From NCBI GenBank assembly GCA_945875845.1, contig CAMCMB010000039.1, positions 1 through 63,942 of the forward strand: DNA of 63,942 nt, given 5' to 3'. The notes beneath the pieces were generated by a model. That model did not search any database and was not told the origin of the DNA. It saw only the letters and a list, made by a program, of their open reading frames with translations. Shown here one piece after another: positions 24,020-33,801 of this stretch. Source of the stretch: Pirellula staleyi DSM 6068 (lineage in GTDB: Bacteria; Planctomycetota; Planctomycetia; Pirellulales; Pirellulaceae). The translations under genes and the position numbers were made by a program. Position 1 is the stretch's first letter, and each line of letters begins with the position of its first letter.

Positions 24020-25240
24020 ATGTCGATCGTGTGCTTGCTCGCAGCGCTGTGCTTTCTTGGTAACCCGAGAACATCGCTCGGCCAAGTTTTGACGGAGGGA
24101 GCCATTGAAGTATCCGTGAGTGGGTTCGGTAGCAATGCGATCCAAGGACGTTTGTTGACCGCCGATGAGAACCAATTGACGATTCAGACGAGCAATGGAC
24201 CGCAGGAAAAATTAGCCAGCGATGTTAGTCTTCTCAGTTTTCCCAACAAGCTGGATGCACAAAAGCAACCTGTCGAAGTCACTTTGCTTGACGGTTCCAG
24301 GGTGTACGGAGACAAGATCGTCGGAAATAGTAGCGGGTGGAAGCTGATGAACTCCAGTGGTCAAGAAATCGCACTCGCGGCAAAATCCATGCGGGCTGCA
24401 CGACTGAAAACGATCCCAAAGGAGCTCACAGAGGCTTGGCAAACGGCGGTCAAGGAGTTGTCCGAGACAGATGCCGTGATTGTTTTGAGAGCAGGCGAAT
24501 CCATTGATCGAATCGATGGGATCATTGTACAAGTGCAAGAATCCAACGTATCCTTCGAACTGGATGGCGAGCAGATCGAGATTCCGTTAGAAAAATTGGT
24601 GGGGCTAGTATGGTTCCAAAGAGCCATCGAGCGAATCCGACCCGCCATGGAAATCACCACCACCAATCATTCCGTCTGGATGGCTGAATCCTTTCGTGTG
24701 AAGTCGAGTGTCCTGGACTTGAATTCACCCTTAGGTCAAACAGTTTCGTTGCCGCTCTCCAAGATTTATAGCATCAATTACTCGTCCGCCAATATTCGAT
24801 GGCTATCGGAGTTGGAGATTATCGAAGCGACTGCGGCAAAGGGGATTGACTTCAAGTCGTCGATCCCAAGTCTTGAACGCTCGCTCGCTCCTCGTTTTGT
24901 CATGAATGGCCGATCTCCAACGGCTGCCGCGAGTTCAGGCGACAAAGATCTGTACTTCCCTAGTCCAGGACGATTTGTTTTTCGAGCACCCGAGGGATTC
25001 ACCACCTTTCAATGTCAAGTTCAACGAAAGGACGAGGGAACGCAACGAACGGATCTTTCGATCGAGGTTTGGCAAGACGACCAACGCATTTCTCAACAAG
25101 CGTTTGCGTTCGATCAGGACTCCATCGAGATCAACGTCCCCATCCAAGCTGGGAAAAAAGTGATACTCTCGGTCGCTTGCCAGTCGAAGCTCATGATAGG
25201 AACGGAAGTCCAATGGAAACAACCTATACTAAAGCGATAA
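24020..25240 (+). CDS. Secreted protein with NPCBM-like C-terminus, first gene of the HtrA-like operon
   Basis: From ATG 24020 the 406-residue product begins with a signal peptide (SIVCLLAALCFLGNPRTSLGQ). In-frame ATGs at 23828 and 23903 exist, but they would put about 40-65 polar residues before it. The N-terminal half carries two repeated beta motifs of a switch-like kind (LTEGAIEVSVSGFGSNAIQG, LDGSRVYGDKIVG). The last 100 residues (PGRFVFRAPEGFTTFQCQV, DQRISQQAFAF, GKKVILSVACQ) resemble an NPCBM carbohydrate-binding fold, though I am not certain. It ends 11 nt before the first trypsin-like gene and so belongs to that operon. Confidence 0.75.
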   Translation: MSIVCLLAALCFLGNPRTSLGQVLTEGAIEVSVSGFGSNAIQGRLLTADENQLTIQTSNGPQEKLASDVSLLSFPNKLDAQKQPVEVTLLDGSRVYGDKIVGNSSGWKLMNSSGQEIALAAKSMRAARLKTIPKELTEAWQTAVKELSETDAVIVLRAGESIDRIDGIIVQVQESNVSFELDGEQIEIPLEKLVGLVWFQRAIERIRPAMEITTTNHSVWMAESFRVKSSVLDLNSPLGQTVSLPLSKIYSINYSSANIRWLSELEIIEATAAKGIDFKSSIPSLERSLAPRFVMNGRSPTAAASSGDKDLYFPSPGRFVFRAPEGFTTFQCQVQRKDEGTQRTDLSIEVWQDDQRISQQAFAFDQDSIEINVPIQAGKKVILSVACQSKLMIGTEVQWKQPILKR

Positions 25241-25251
25241 GGAGTAGGCGT

Positions 25252-27042
25252 ATGAACCGAGCCATCACGTCATGGATATTCCTGGGAATGGTTTTGGCTT
25301 GGACGAGTTCGAAGGAATCGTTATTGGCCCAGGAACTCGAAGCGCCAAAGCCGAGTCAAGCGGTTCTTGAAGCCCAGCAGCAGCGAATCGAGTCCATGCG
25401 CAAAGCATCTCGAGCCACGGTTGCTGTTTACGGGACCGACGGACAGGGCGGAGGGAGTGGCGTTTGCATCTCAGCGGATGGATATGTGCTTACGAATTTT
25501 CACGTTTCGAGCCCATTCGGTCATCGAATGCGTTGCGGTTTGAACGACGGGAAAATGTACGAAAGTGTGGTTGCTGGAATTGACCCTACGGGCGATTTGG
25601 CGGTGCTGAAAATGGTGGGCCGCGATGATTTCCCTGTTGCCGATATTGGTAACAGCGATGAAGTTCGCATTGGCCAATGGTGCTTTGCTGCCGGTAATCC
25701 TTTCGTGCTCGCCACCAATCTACAGCCGACCGTCACGTACGGATTGATTAGCGGTGTGCGAAGGTATCAATATCCCAGCGGTACCATTCTGGAATACAGC
25801 GACTGCATTCAAACCGACGCAGCCATCAACCCAGGCAATTCAGGTGGACCACTTTTCAATATGCGCGGTGAGTTGATTGGCATCAACGGGCGTTGTTCCT
25901 TTGAAAAACGGGGACGCGTCAACGTTGGGGTCGGATATGCGATTTCCATCAAGCAGGCTATGAACTTTCTTTGGCAATTGAAATCGGGACGGGTCGTAGA
26001 TCATGCGACCCTAGGCTTCACGGTTGCTACCGACAGCAACGGGAAAGTCACTGTTTCGAATATTTTGGAGAGTAGCGACGCCTATCGACGCGGAATTCAT
26101 TATGGCGATGAAATACTTAAGCTGGGCGATCGCGAGATAAGCACGACCAACCAGTTAAAAAACATTCTGGGAATCTATCCGGACCAATGGCGGATCCCGA
26201 TTCGATATCGCAATGACGATGGTATCGTCGACACGTTCGTCCGTTTGCAGAATTTGCATTTGCCTAGCGAACTTGAGGAAATCATCAAAGGTGAGTCGCC
26301 CCAAAAACCACCACCACAACGCAAGCCCGGTACTCCCGAAATACCGCCACCCGATGAAAAAGCGGAATCGCTTAAGCAAAGCAACATTGCCAAGAAGGAT
26401 CCGCTGGCGGATCTCTACGTCGAAAAACGTGGCTATTCGAATTATTACTTCAATCGATTCGAACTCGATCGCATACTCAGTTTGCGATCCAACCAAGGCA
26501 ATTGGACGGAAAGCTCCGAGAATTGGAAAATCACTGGCGAAGTGCCCCGAGAGAACTTGAATGTCGAAATCCTGCTTTCCGAAACGAGCCTAGTATTTCG
26601 ATTGGGGGACAAATCCGAGACGGTTCACCCTCGGCAAGGTTGGCCGCAATGGATCAAGCAACGTTCCTCGATAGGCCTGGCCATGGGGATGCGTGTTTGG
26701 CAAGAATGGAATCGTCGCGGCCCTCGATTGATGGGAGATGCAATTTATCTTGGGCGAAATCCGATCGTCGGACGAGAAGGCTTGTTTGATGTCACTCGTA
26801 TCACGGTCAGCGATTTCGATGTGCTCGTGTATACTTCGCCTGACACCGGTTTGATCGAGGTCATCGAAATCTTTTCCGACAATCAAACCGATCCGGTCGA
26901 GTTGTATTTCGATCAGTACGAACCGGTCGACGGCAGAGCTTCGCCCAAGCTGATTCGCTTGGTCTACGGTTTGGAAACACAGTTTCTCGTTTCCATCAAT
27001 GCCATTCAGATCCACGATGGTCAAGGAGGCAAAGACCTCTAA
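25252..27042 (+). CDS. HtrA/DegP-like serine protease with intact triad
   Basis: The 596-residue protein has a signal peptide to about residue 27 and a trypsin-like S1C domain with a full triad: His84 in LTNFHVSS, Asp115 in PTGDLAVLK and Ser197 in NPGNSGGPLF. A PDZ domain follows (about 255-330: SNILESSDAYRRGIHYGDEILKLG). The C-terminal 250 residues are a proline-rich linker and a beta-rich domain of unknown type. It should act in the periplasm or outside as a protease or chaperone. AAGGAG precedes ATG 25252 by seven bases. Its stop overlaps the start of the next paralogue (TAATG). Confidence 0.92.
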   Translation: MNRAITSWIFLGMVLAWTSSKESLLAQELEAPKPSQAVLEAQQQRIESMRKASRATVAVYGTDGQGGGSGVCISADGYVLTNFHVSSPFGHRMRCGLNDGKMYESVVAGIDPTGDLAVLKMVGRDDFPVADIGNSDEVRIGQWCFAAGNPFVLATNLQPTVTYGLISGVRRYQYPSGTILEYSDCIQTDAAINPGNSGGPLFNMRGELIGINGRCSFEKRGRVNVGVGYAISIKQAMNFLWQLKSGRVVDHATLGFTVATDSNGKVTVSNILESSDAYRRGIHYGDEILKLGDREISTTNQLKNILGIYPDQWRIPIRYRNDDGIVDTFVRLQNLHLPSELEEIIKGESPQKPPPQRKPGTPEIPPPDEKAESLKQSNIAKKDPLADLYVEKRGYSNYYFNRFELDRILSLRSNQGNWTESSENWKITGEVPRENLNVEILLSETSLVFRLGDKSETVHPRQGWPQWIKQRSSIGLAMGMRVWQEWNRRGPRLMGDAIYLGRNPIVGREGLFDVTRITVSDFDVLVYTSPDTGLIEVIEIFSDNQTDPVELYFDQYEPVDGRASPKLIRLVYGLETQFLVSINAIQIHDGQGGKDL

Positions 27043-28091
27043 TGAACTTATTCAATACCGTGATCGGTTCGGTCTTTCAGGTTTCAAAATATCTGCTGCT
27101 TCTCGTTTTAGCCAACCACTGCACACTTGCTTCCGATCAAGGACGGGACCCGAGTACCGTAATCAACAACGAAGCGGTTATTTCCACGAGCCAGGAAAAG
27201 GTCGTGAAGCTCTATGGGGCAGGTGGAGTCCGAGGGCTTGAGAGTTACCAAAGTGGAATCATCATCGACAACTCCGGGCACATTGTGACCAGTTGGAGTA
27301 CCGTACTGGACGTCAACAAAGTCCGAGTCGTCACGTTCGACGGGCGTCGTCTCGATGCAACGGTCGTTGGAATGGATCCGCAAAACGAACTTGCCGTTCT
27401 GAAAGTTGAAGATGCGGGATTGGTAGGATTTGATTTGGCCACTGCTAGCGCGGCGACAACGGGGCAACGCGTGTTTGCGATAAGCAATTTGTTTGGGATC
27501 GCTGCCGGCAACGAGTCCTGTAGTGCCCAAAAAGGGGTTATCATGGCGACGACTCCCCTCACGACCCGCCGCGGAAAAATCAAGTCGCTTTATCAGGGCC
27601 GCGTTTATGTGTTGGATGTAATGACGAACAATCCCGGAGCGTCAGGAGGTGCGTTGGTCGACTTGAAAGGGCGTTTGGTCGGCATCATCGGTAAAGAAAT
27701 TCGGGATGAGCAAGCGGGCATTTGGCTCAACTACGCTCTTCCGATGGACGTGGTAAAAGCGTCGGTCGAACGCATTTTGTCCGGCAAGACGTCCGTGCAA
27801 GAAAGCAGTCTCAAAGCCGTCGCACAGCCTCATCGCCCCTCGGACATTGGCATTACCTTGATCCCGGATGTATTGGCCAAGACTCCGCCGTTCGTCGATC
27901 AAGTGCGAGAAGGCTCGGCGGCTCTTCGATGCGGATTGCAAACCAACGACCTTATCCTATTGCTAAACGATCAACGCGTGGATTCTCGAAAAAGCCTCGA
28001 GAGAATGCTTTCCACCATCAATCGCGCTGATTCTTTCTATTTGCTAGTCCAACGTGGACAGGAATTGATTCGTATCCATGTTCGACCTTAG
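27042..28091 (+). CDS. HtrA-like protein with a damaged catalytic triad
   Basis: This 349-residue paralogue keeps the S1C fold and one PDZ domain (about 265-345). At the triad positions it has Ser86 instead of His (GHIVTSWSTV), Glu116 instead of Asp (PQNELAVLK), and retains the nucleophile Ser201 (NPGASGGALV). It should not hydrolyse peptides in the usual way and is probably a binding or regulatory pseudoprotease. An N-terminal hydrophobic stretch (KYLLLLVLANHCTLA) serves as signal peptide. It is coupled to its neighbours on both sides (TAATG before; 14-nt overlap after). Confidence 0.88.
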   Translation: MNLFNTVIGSVFQVSKYLLLLVLANHCTLASDQGRDPSTVINNEAVISTSQEKVVKLYGAGGVRGLESYQSGIIIDNSGHIVTSWSTVLDVNKVRVVTFDGRRLDATVVGMDPQNELAVLKVEDAGLVGFDLATASAATTGQRVFAISNLFGIAAGNESCSAQKGVIMATTPLTTRRGKIKSLYQGRVYVLDVMTNNPGASGGALVDLKGRLVGIIGKEIRDEQAGIWLNYALPMDVVKASVERILSGKTSVQESSLKAVAQPHRPSDIGITLIPDVLAKTPPFVDQVREGSAALRCGLQTNDLILLLNDQRVDSRKSLERMLSTINRADSFYLLVQRGQELIRIHVRP

Positions 28092-30054
28092 ACCCTTGCT
28101 CGCCCATTTCATGCTGATCGTCGGTGGTTCGTTCGCGTCGGGAATCGGCCCCGTGGACGACCCTCCTTTGGACGAATTGGAACAGCAAGCTTTTCAGGCG
28201 GCGGCCGATTATGCGCAGGACTGCGTGGTTCAGGTCGAGACGTTTGGTGGCCGCGAGATCGTCAATCAGCAGCTCATCGCGTCCGGCCCGTCGACCGGAA
28301 CGGTATTGACTTCCGATGGATGGATCGTGACCAGTATTTTCCAGTTTCGCGGACAGCCTGCGTCCATAACGGTCGTCTTGCCGGACGAGCAACGCAAAGC
28401 GGCCAAGCTTGTTGCTCGCGACCATAGCCGCGAGCTCGCTCTTTTGAAAATCGACACAGACAAGCCACTGCGGGCAGCGTCCGTTAGTTCAAAATCCGAG
28501 TGGCAGGTCGGTCAATGGGCGATCGCCATGGGAAAGACATTCGATTTCAAAGTCGCAAGTCGCAGCTTGGGAATTTTGAGCGCACAAGGACGTATTTTTA
28601 ACAAAGCCATCCAAACCGATGCCAAGATATCACCGCAGAATTACGGCGGCCCCTTGATCGATTTGCGCGGGAACGTCATGGGTATTTTGGCACCCATCAA
28701 TCCAGGTATCGCCACGGAAGGGGAAGTGGAACAGTGGTATGATTCGGGCGTTGGATTTGCGATCCCATTGGCTGATATTTTGGAACGACTCCCCAAATTG
28801 CAGCGTGGCGAAGATATTTATCAAGGTCGAGCTGGGTTTCGAAGTCAGAGCCCGGACGAGTTCGCACCGGAGATCGTGCTCAGTGGGGTCACGCCCGGTT
28901 CGCCCGCCGCCAAAGCAGGCATGAAAGCTGGCGATCGGATTGTGGGTGCGGGGCCGAGTCGTGAAAGTGTTCGGCCAGTTGCAATGCACTCGGAACTCAA
29001 GCACGTGATGGGAACCGTCGACGCAGAACAAAGTATGGTTTTTGAAATCGAACGCGAAGGAATCAAAAGCCAATTTGAATTCGCCCTTGTGAAGGAACTG
29101 CCGATCTATCGAGAACCCTATTTGGGAACCATCATCGATCCGACAAGCCCTCCGTCCGAACCGCGTGTCATCGCCGTCGTCCCGAATTCGCCGGCAGCGA
29201 AAGCAGGCATCGAAGTTGGCGAGACGATCGTAAGTCTGGCCGAATTGCCGTTCGACGAAAAGAATCAGCTAGATACTCGATTGGCGTTTCTGGACTATCG
29301 GGAACCCGTCGCCTTGCAGCTTCGCAAAGGCAAAGAGGCCGTTCGAACGGTATCGGTAGCGTTGGAGACCCAACCGGACAAAGACTTTGAATGGAACTCT
29401 TTTCAAGTGGACTCACCTCCGAATCCGGCGGAAGTGCAGGGAGCCAAAGGAACGATTCAATTGCCCCTTGGAGATGTCAAGAACAAAGCCTTCGCTATTG
29501 TTCCGTCCAGTTATGTGAATGAAATACCTCACGGTTTGATGATCGTGTTTGCCGAGGCAGGTACGCAAGACCAAAAGATTTGGACCGATGCGTGGGAAGT
29601 TTTCGCGCGTGAGAATCGTTGGATTGTTGTCGTGGCTCAATCTTCGGACGAAAAGGCTTGGTCATTTGAAGAAGTGGAAATTGCGACTCGACTGCGCTCG
29701 TATATGTCGACGACGTACAAGATCGATCGACGTCGGATTTGTGTGGGAGGCGTTTCCTCCGGGATGTTGCCCGCGTACATTTCGGCCTCGCAAGGGACCG
29801 AGGTCTATCGAGGTGTATGGCTATGCAATCTTAAGATTTCCGCCCGCATTCGCGTTCCGCCTGCAGAGCCACTCAAGGCATTGCATTTCTTTCTCAATGG
29901 TACCGATCCGTCTCTCAACCCGTTTGTGGAAATGGCACAGAAGAGTGGCCATACCGTTGTTTCTCATGCTGAGGAAATGTCGGCTGCCAAGATGATCGAT
30001 TCGCAGGTGCTTGGCAAGCTGCAACGGTGGATGCGACTGTTGGAGGCCTATTGA
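28078..30054 (+). CDS. HtrA-like pseudoprotease with two PDZ domains and an alpha/beta-hydrolase-like C-terminus
   Basis: The 658-residue protein shows all three triad positions changed: Phe88 (IVTSIFQF), Glu119 (SRELALLK) and Tyr189 (SPQNYGGPLI). Two PDZ-like domains follow (about 265-345 around TPGSPAAKAGMKAGDRI, and 365-440 around VPNSPAAKAGIEVGETI). The last 200 residues resemble an alpha/beta hydrolase or feruloyl-esterase-like fold: HGLMIVFAEAG, TTYKIDRRRICVGGVSSGML (a GxSxG-like elbow), ALHFFLNGTDPSLNPF, with a His near SGHTVVSHAEE. The protease part is thus probably a scaffold for another activity. It starts within the 3' end of the preceding gene. Confidence 0.85.
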   Translation: MFDLRPLLAHFMLIVGGSFASGIGPVDDPPLDELEQQAFQAAADYAQDCVVQVETFGGREIVNQQLIASGPSTGTVLTSDGWIVTSIFQFRGQPASITVVLPDEQRKAAKLVARDHSRELALLKIDTDKPLRAASVSSKSEWQVGQWAIAMGKTFDFKVASRSLGILSAQGRIFNKAIQTDAKISPQNYGGPLIDLRGNVMGILAPINPGIATEGEVEQWYDSGVGFAIPLADILERLPKLQRGEDIYQGRAGFRSQSPDEFAPEIVLSGVTPGSPAAKAGMKAGDRIVGAGPSRESVRPVAMHSELKHVMGTVDAEQSMVFEIEREGIKSQFEFALVKELPIYREPYLGTIIDPTSPPSEPRVIAVVPNSPAAKAGIEVGETIVSLAELPFDEKNQLDTRLAFLDYREPVALQLRKGKEAVRTVSVALETQPDKDFEWNSFQVDSPPNPAEVQGAKGTIQLPLGDVKNKAFAIVPSSYVNEIPHGLMIVFAEAGTQDQKIWTDAWEVFARENRWIVVVAQSSDEKAWSFEEVEIATRLRSYMSTTYKIDRRRICVGGVSSGMLPAYISASQGTEVYRGVWLCNLKISARIRVPPAEPLKALHFFLNGTDPSLNPFVEMAQKSGHTVVSHAEEMSAAKMIDSQVLGKLQRWMRLLEAY

Positions 30055-30482
30055 TGCCTCAGGACAAGCCCAATGCTCCGCATAACCGAAAGCCCCGTTC
30101 TAACGTTAGAAATGATCAGAGCAAAGCCAGTGCACCAAGCGAGTTGGCTCATGTTCGTTGGATGTCCTTGGCCATTTCGATCGCCTTGATTGCAATTTCT
30201 TTAGCCTTGAGGTTACAACCCTCCTTGATACCCAAGGGCTCCGCTCTTGCCTCGGAAATGTTCGGCAAAGTTGGAATTGTTCTGATGTGCGTTTGGCTGG
30301 CTTGGCCTGTCTTGGAAACATTATGGCGAGCGCCGAGCGGAATCGCGTTGGTGATGGCTTCTTTGGTCGTTCTAGCGCTCTTTGTTTATCGACCAAGGAC
30401 CATTTACGTGACGGGTCCTTTTTTAGCCATCGCCGCAGGACTCGCGATACTCCTGGGTTGGGTCAGGAATTTTAATAAGTGA
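30054..30482 (+). CDS. Small membrane protein, last gene of the HtrA-like operon
   Basis: The 142-residue product has a basic N-terminal region of about 35 residues and then about four hydrophobic segments (WMSLAISIALIAISLAL, VGIVLMCVWLAWPVL, SGIALVMASLVVLALFVY, PFLAIAAGLAILLGW). Its ATG overlaps the stop of the preceding gene (TGATG), so it is translated with it. Function unknown; it could anchor the secreted proteins of the operon. Confidence 0.8.
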   Translation: MPQDKPNAPHNRKPRSNVRNDQSKASAPSELAHVRWMSLAISIALIAISLALRLQPSLIPKGSALASEMFGKVGIVLMCVWLAWPVLETLWRAPSGIALVMASLVVLALFVYRPRTIYVTGPFLAIAAGLAILLGWVRNFNK

Positions 30483-30613
30483 AAGGCAACGCGGTGTCTT
30501 GCAGTGTCCGCAGTGGATCAAAACGCGGCAGGTTCCGCTTCCGCTTGGACCCTTGGCCACTTAGGACGACGAACGGCTCTGGAATCGAAGCCGAATATCG
30601 TTGGTAAACGACT

Positions 30614-32206
30614 TCACACCAAGGGATTGAGTTCGTAGGTGCGCTCGGAATTGTTTCCGGACAAATGATTCGACTGAGCGATGCTGTAGAGCTTTTGCCC
30701 GCAAGCGGTGGGGTAGTGGCCCGTGATGCATGCTTGACAGAGGTGCGACGAGGGGAGATCGATAGCTTTGGCAATCGATTCAATGGGAAGATATCTCAGT
30801 GAATCGCAACCGAGCAGTTCTGCCATTCGATCCTGACCTTCGTCGGTCAAGACGCCATTTTCCAAGAATTTCGGGGCAAACAATTCATCGATGGTTGACA
30901 TGTCGATCCCATAAAAACACGGTGCAATGATTGGCGGACATGCGACGCGGACATGTATTTCTTTGGCGCCACCCATATCGCGAATTCGGCTCAGCAGGAC
31001 TTTCATCGTCGTCGAGCGAACGATCGAGTCCTCCACCAGAATCACACGTTTGCCCTCGAGCACTTCTCGCAAGGGCGTATACTTCATCGAGGCTTTTGCC
31101 TTGCGAGCACGTCCACCTTCGATAAACGTTCGACCGCTATAGCGATTTCGAATCAAACCTTCGCGACTTGGGATGCGCAAGCGGTGCGCCATCGCATCGG
31201 CCGCTGCTTTGCTGGTGTCAGGGACGGGGACGATAATGGTGTCGTTGTCGAGGGGGATCGTGTTTCTGGCCAGTTCGATGCGTGCAAGCTCTTCTCCCAA
31301 TCTTGTTCGCGAGAGATATACGCTACGGTCGTCCAGAGTGCTTGCAACGTTTGCGAAATAGACCCATTCAAAGAAGCAATGCGCGGGTGGTTTGACATCG
31401 CAGAATTGCTCAATCCGCATTCCTTCGGGCGTAACGAGCACTGCACTCCCAGGTGGAACGGATTTGATATCTTCGCGATCGAAGCCTAGATTGAGCAGCG
31501 CGACGCTTTCGCTGGCCGCCGCGAACAAAGCTCCATCCATCGCATAGCAGAGCGGTTTGATACCGAGTGGGTCACGGGCCAACAAGAGTTCGCCGCGTGC
31601 ATTGAGCAGCGCCAACGAATAGGCTCCGTCAAAATTCTTGGCTGCGGCGGCAAAGACATCGATCAAGTTACGGTTGGCCGGACCGGAAGTGAGTTCTCGG
31701 CCTATTTCGTGCATGATGATTTCGGTGTCGGTATCCCGCGCAAGGTGATGCTCACCTTCGCGAGTCAGTTTTTCCTTCAATTCTTTGTAGTTGGCAAGCT
31801 GCCCGTTGAAGCAGAAACTGAACCACTTGTTCTTGTGGATGTGCTGGCGTTCAAATGGCTGAGCATAGCTGCGATCATCTTGCCCACATGTTGCATAGCG
31901 AACGTGGCCGATCGCGGCGCGACCGGCGTACTGTTCCATGATGGCTTCGCTTTTACCGCGATGGGACAAACGGAACACTTCGCTGACTGTGCCGATATCC
32001 TTCATCGTATCGAGCAACAAGGAACGATTTGGGTTATAGCTGGTCAACCCAGCTGCAAGCTGTCCGCGATTTTGGATATCTTGAAGCATGCGGGGAAGGA
32101 GCGACGATATCGACTCTCTCCCACCCTCAGGGCATAGCAAGCTTTCGTCGCCCGTCGGCAAGTGGTAAATCGCGGCAACACCGCATTCGTGGTTCAGTTC
32201 GGCCAT
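30614..32206 (-). CDS. purF: Amidophosphoribosyltransferase
   Basis: PurF makes 5-phosphoribosylamine from PRPP and glutamine, the first step of purine synthesis. The 530-residue protein has the glutaminase nucleophile at Cys8 in [10 protein letters not shown], implying removal of a seven-residue propeptide as in Bacillus-type enzymes. Further signs are [21 protein letters not shown] and the PRPP loop [14 protein letters not shown]. The C-terminal Cys-rich part ([14 protein letters not shown]) may be the remnant of an iron-sulfur site. It lies downstream of a TPR gene on the same strand, 123 nt apart. Confidence 0.96.
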   Translation of the reverse strand: MAELNHECGVAAIYHLPTGDESLLCPEGGRESISSLLPRMLQDIQNRGQLAAGLTSYNPNRSLLLDTMKDIGTVSEVFRLSHRGKSEAIMEQYAGRAAIGHVRYATCGQDDRSYAQPFERQHIHKNKWFSFCFNGQLANYKELKEKLTREGEHHLARDTDTEIIMHEIGRELTSGPANRNLIDVFAAAAKNFDGAYSLALLNARGELLLARDPLGIKPLCYAMDGALFAAASESVALLNLGFDREDIKSVPPGSAVLVTPEGMRIEQFCDVKPPAHCFFEWVYFANVASTLDDRSVYLSRTRLGEELARIELARNTIPLDNDTIIVPVPDTSKAAADAMAHRLRIPSREGLIRNRYSGRTFIEGGRARKAKASMKYTPLREVLEGKRVILVEDSIVRSTTMKVLLSRIRDMGGAKEIHVRVACPPIIAPCFYGIDMSTIDELFAPKFLENGVLTDEGQDRMAELLGCDSLRYLPIESIAKAIDLPSSHLCQACITGHYPTACGQKLYSIAQSNHLSGNNSERTYELNPLV

Positions 32207-32329
32207 AGGTCCATATCAATCTTCGGACGCGTTAGTTTGGAGTGCGTATCCACCTGGACTAGACTTGCATGGTATCCGAACTCACCCATCCCCGAAACCG
32301 CTATTCGGAAACGATCCGTTTGCCTTAAA

Positions 32330-33328
32330 CTATTCCAGCTTTTTTGTGTCCGAGAAACCGAATCGATCCAGCCATGCGTAGTCGATTTCGGATTCCTCTG
32401 TTTGACCTAAATCATCCAAAATACATGCGCGATGAAATCGCAAGACCGCGATCTTTTTCGCGAGCGCCTCGACGGCGATTTGATCGGACCGGGGAAATCG
32501 TTTTCGTATCTTGTCCAGCGGATCGTCAACTATTTCAACTTCTATTTTTTCACCTACTTTTGAATCCTCGGATTCCGATTCCGGCTCGATGGGAGGATTT
32601 TCGACGGAAGGCGACTGCTTTGCGGTGTCCGGTTCGAACAGTTGGTAAAAGTCCTTGCCGTCCTTTTCGTTCGAGAATTCTTTTTTGAGCAAGTCGTAGG
32701 TTCGGGAAATGCTCTCGTTCGCAAATTTGATCGCAACTTCGTTTCGATTTAATCCGTGCAAGACCCACGCTTTGGTATCTAAGAATTCAGGAACATTGGG
32801 ATTGGCTTCAACGGCAGCATTGATTTCCTTCAAAGCCACATCAAGCCCCTTCATTTGCAAGGAGCGGAAGTAGGCTAAGCTATTATTGGCGACCGAAGTC
32901 CTCTTCTCCAAAGGTGGAAAACATGTTTGTAAGATGTCGATAGCCAGATCCGTATGTTGATTTGTCCTAAAAAGCTCGGCTACCAACATAGCAGCGTAGA
33001 TTTTACGGTCTTCTTCCAGCGTGGGAATGGTGTCCATCGCGTCGTCAAAGAGCGCCGACACAGCGATTGCGTCGGGCTTTTCTTTGTCAAAAACCATCTG
33101 AAAACGCAGAATCCAAAACTCAGGGTCACCCGCGATTTCGTTCGATGCGTTCAAGGCTTTTGTGATTGTTTTTTCCGCTTGATCCGGCTTTTCGTTTTGA
33201 TATTCGTTGGCCGCTTGGGCGAGCATCCAGCGAGCATAGGAGGCGGGTCCAAAGAATCCGGTGCAGAACGGCCCAAATGCAACCGCACAGGTTGCTAGGA
33301 CGATAAACAAAGTTAAATAATTTCGCAT
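32330..33328 (-). CDS. TPR-type membrane-anchored protein, function unknown
   Basis: The 332-residue product begins with an uncleaved-looking hydrophobic segment (LTLFIVLATCAVAFGPFCTGFF). It continues with helical hairpins of TPR type (ARWMLAQAANEYQNEKPDQAEKTITKALNA; NEVAIKFANESIS; RACILDDLGQTEESEIDYAWL). An acidic linker (IEPESESEDSKVGEKIEVEIVDD) interrupts the repeats. It is upstream of purF on the same strand and divergent from the hypothetical-hemL pair. Confidence 0.85.
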   Translation of the reverse strand: MRNYLTLFIVLATCAVAFGPFCTGFFGPASYARWMLAQAANEYQNEKPDQAEKTITKALNASNEIAGDPEFWILRFQMVFDKEKPDAIAVSALFDDAMDTIPTLEEDRKIYAAMLVAELFRTNQHTDLAIDILQTCFPPLEKRTSVANNSLAYFRSLQMKGLDVALKEINAAVEANPNVPEFLDTKAWVLHGLNRNEVAIKFANESISRTYDLLKKEFSNEKDGKDFYQLFEPDTAKQSPSVENPPIEPESESEDSKVGEKIEVEIVDDPLDKIRKRFPRSDQIAVEALAKKIAVLRFHRACILDDLGQTEESEIDYAWLDRFGFSDTKKLE

Positions 33329-33473
33329 AGTACGGCTAGTAGAGTCGGGAATTGCCTCGAACGAACGTCGATAGGGTCAATGAGAAACAGGAAACCTTTC
33401 GCAACCCGCATTTGCCTGCTACGATCTCCCGTAGAATTACACTACGCAAACAACCAACATTGGGATTGATGCG

Positions 33474-33800
33474 ATGCCACTATTCGAGATCGAAACAGAT
33501 TCTCACATATTTATTACTTGGGCGAAAGACGAGCCAGCGGCCCGGGAGGTACTTCGCGAGGCATACCCAACGGACCAAATCGCGCGAATCACGAAGCGTC
33601 CTCGCGATTCCTGGGTTATTTCCAAAGCGGCCTTGGGGGCGACGGGGCGCAGCCTCGCCATTTGTTCCATCGCTCGTGAATGTCTGTCGAAGTCATCGGG
33701 GGACAAATTGCAAGCCATACGGCTTTATATGACGGAGACAGGCTCGGATCTCGAAAAAGCCCGGCGCATCATCGAATCCAACATGGTAATGGGTTGGTAA
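33474..33800 (+). CDS. Small hypothetical protein upstream of hemL
   Basis: The 108-residue soluble product starts PLFEIETDSHIFITWAKDE and ends SDLEKARRIIESNMVMGW. No catalytic motif is recognised. It ends one base before the hemL start codon, so it is translated together with hemL; a role in tetrapyrrole synthesis is possible but unproven. Confidence 0.75.
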   Translation: MPLFEIETDSHIFITWAKDEPAAREVLREAYPTDQIARITKRPRDSWVISKAALGATGRSLAICSIARECLSKSSGDKLQAIRLYMTETGSDLEKARRIIESNMVMGW

Positions 33801-33801
33801 C

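Noticed and set aside
25012-25251. Long extension of the first HtrA-like protein
   Set aside because: It lies within the preceding gene in another frame; AAGGAG and the signal peptide point to ATG 25252.
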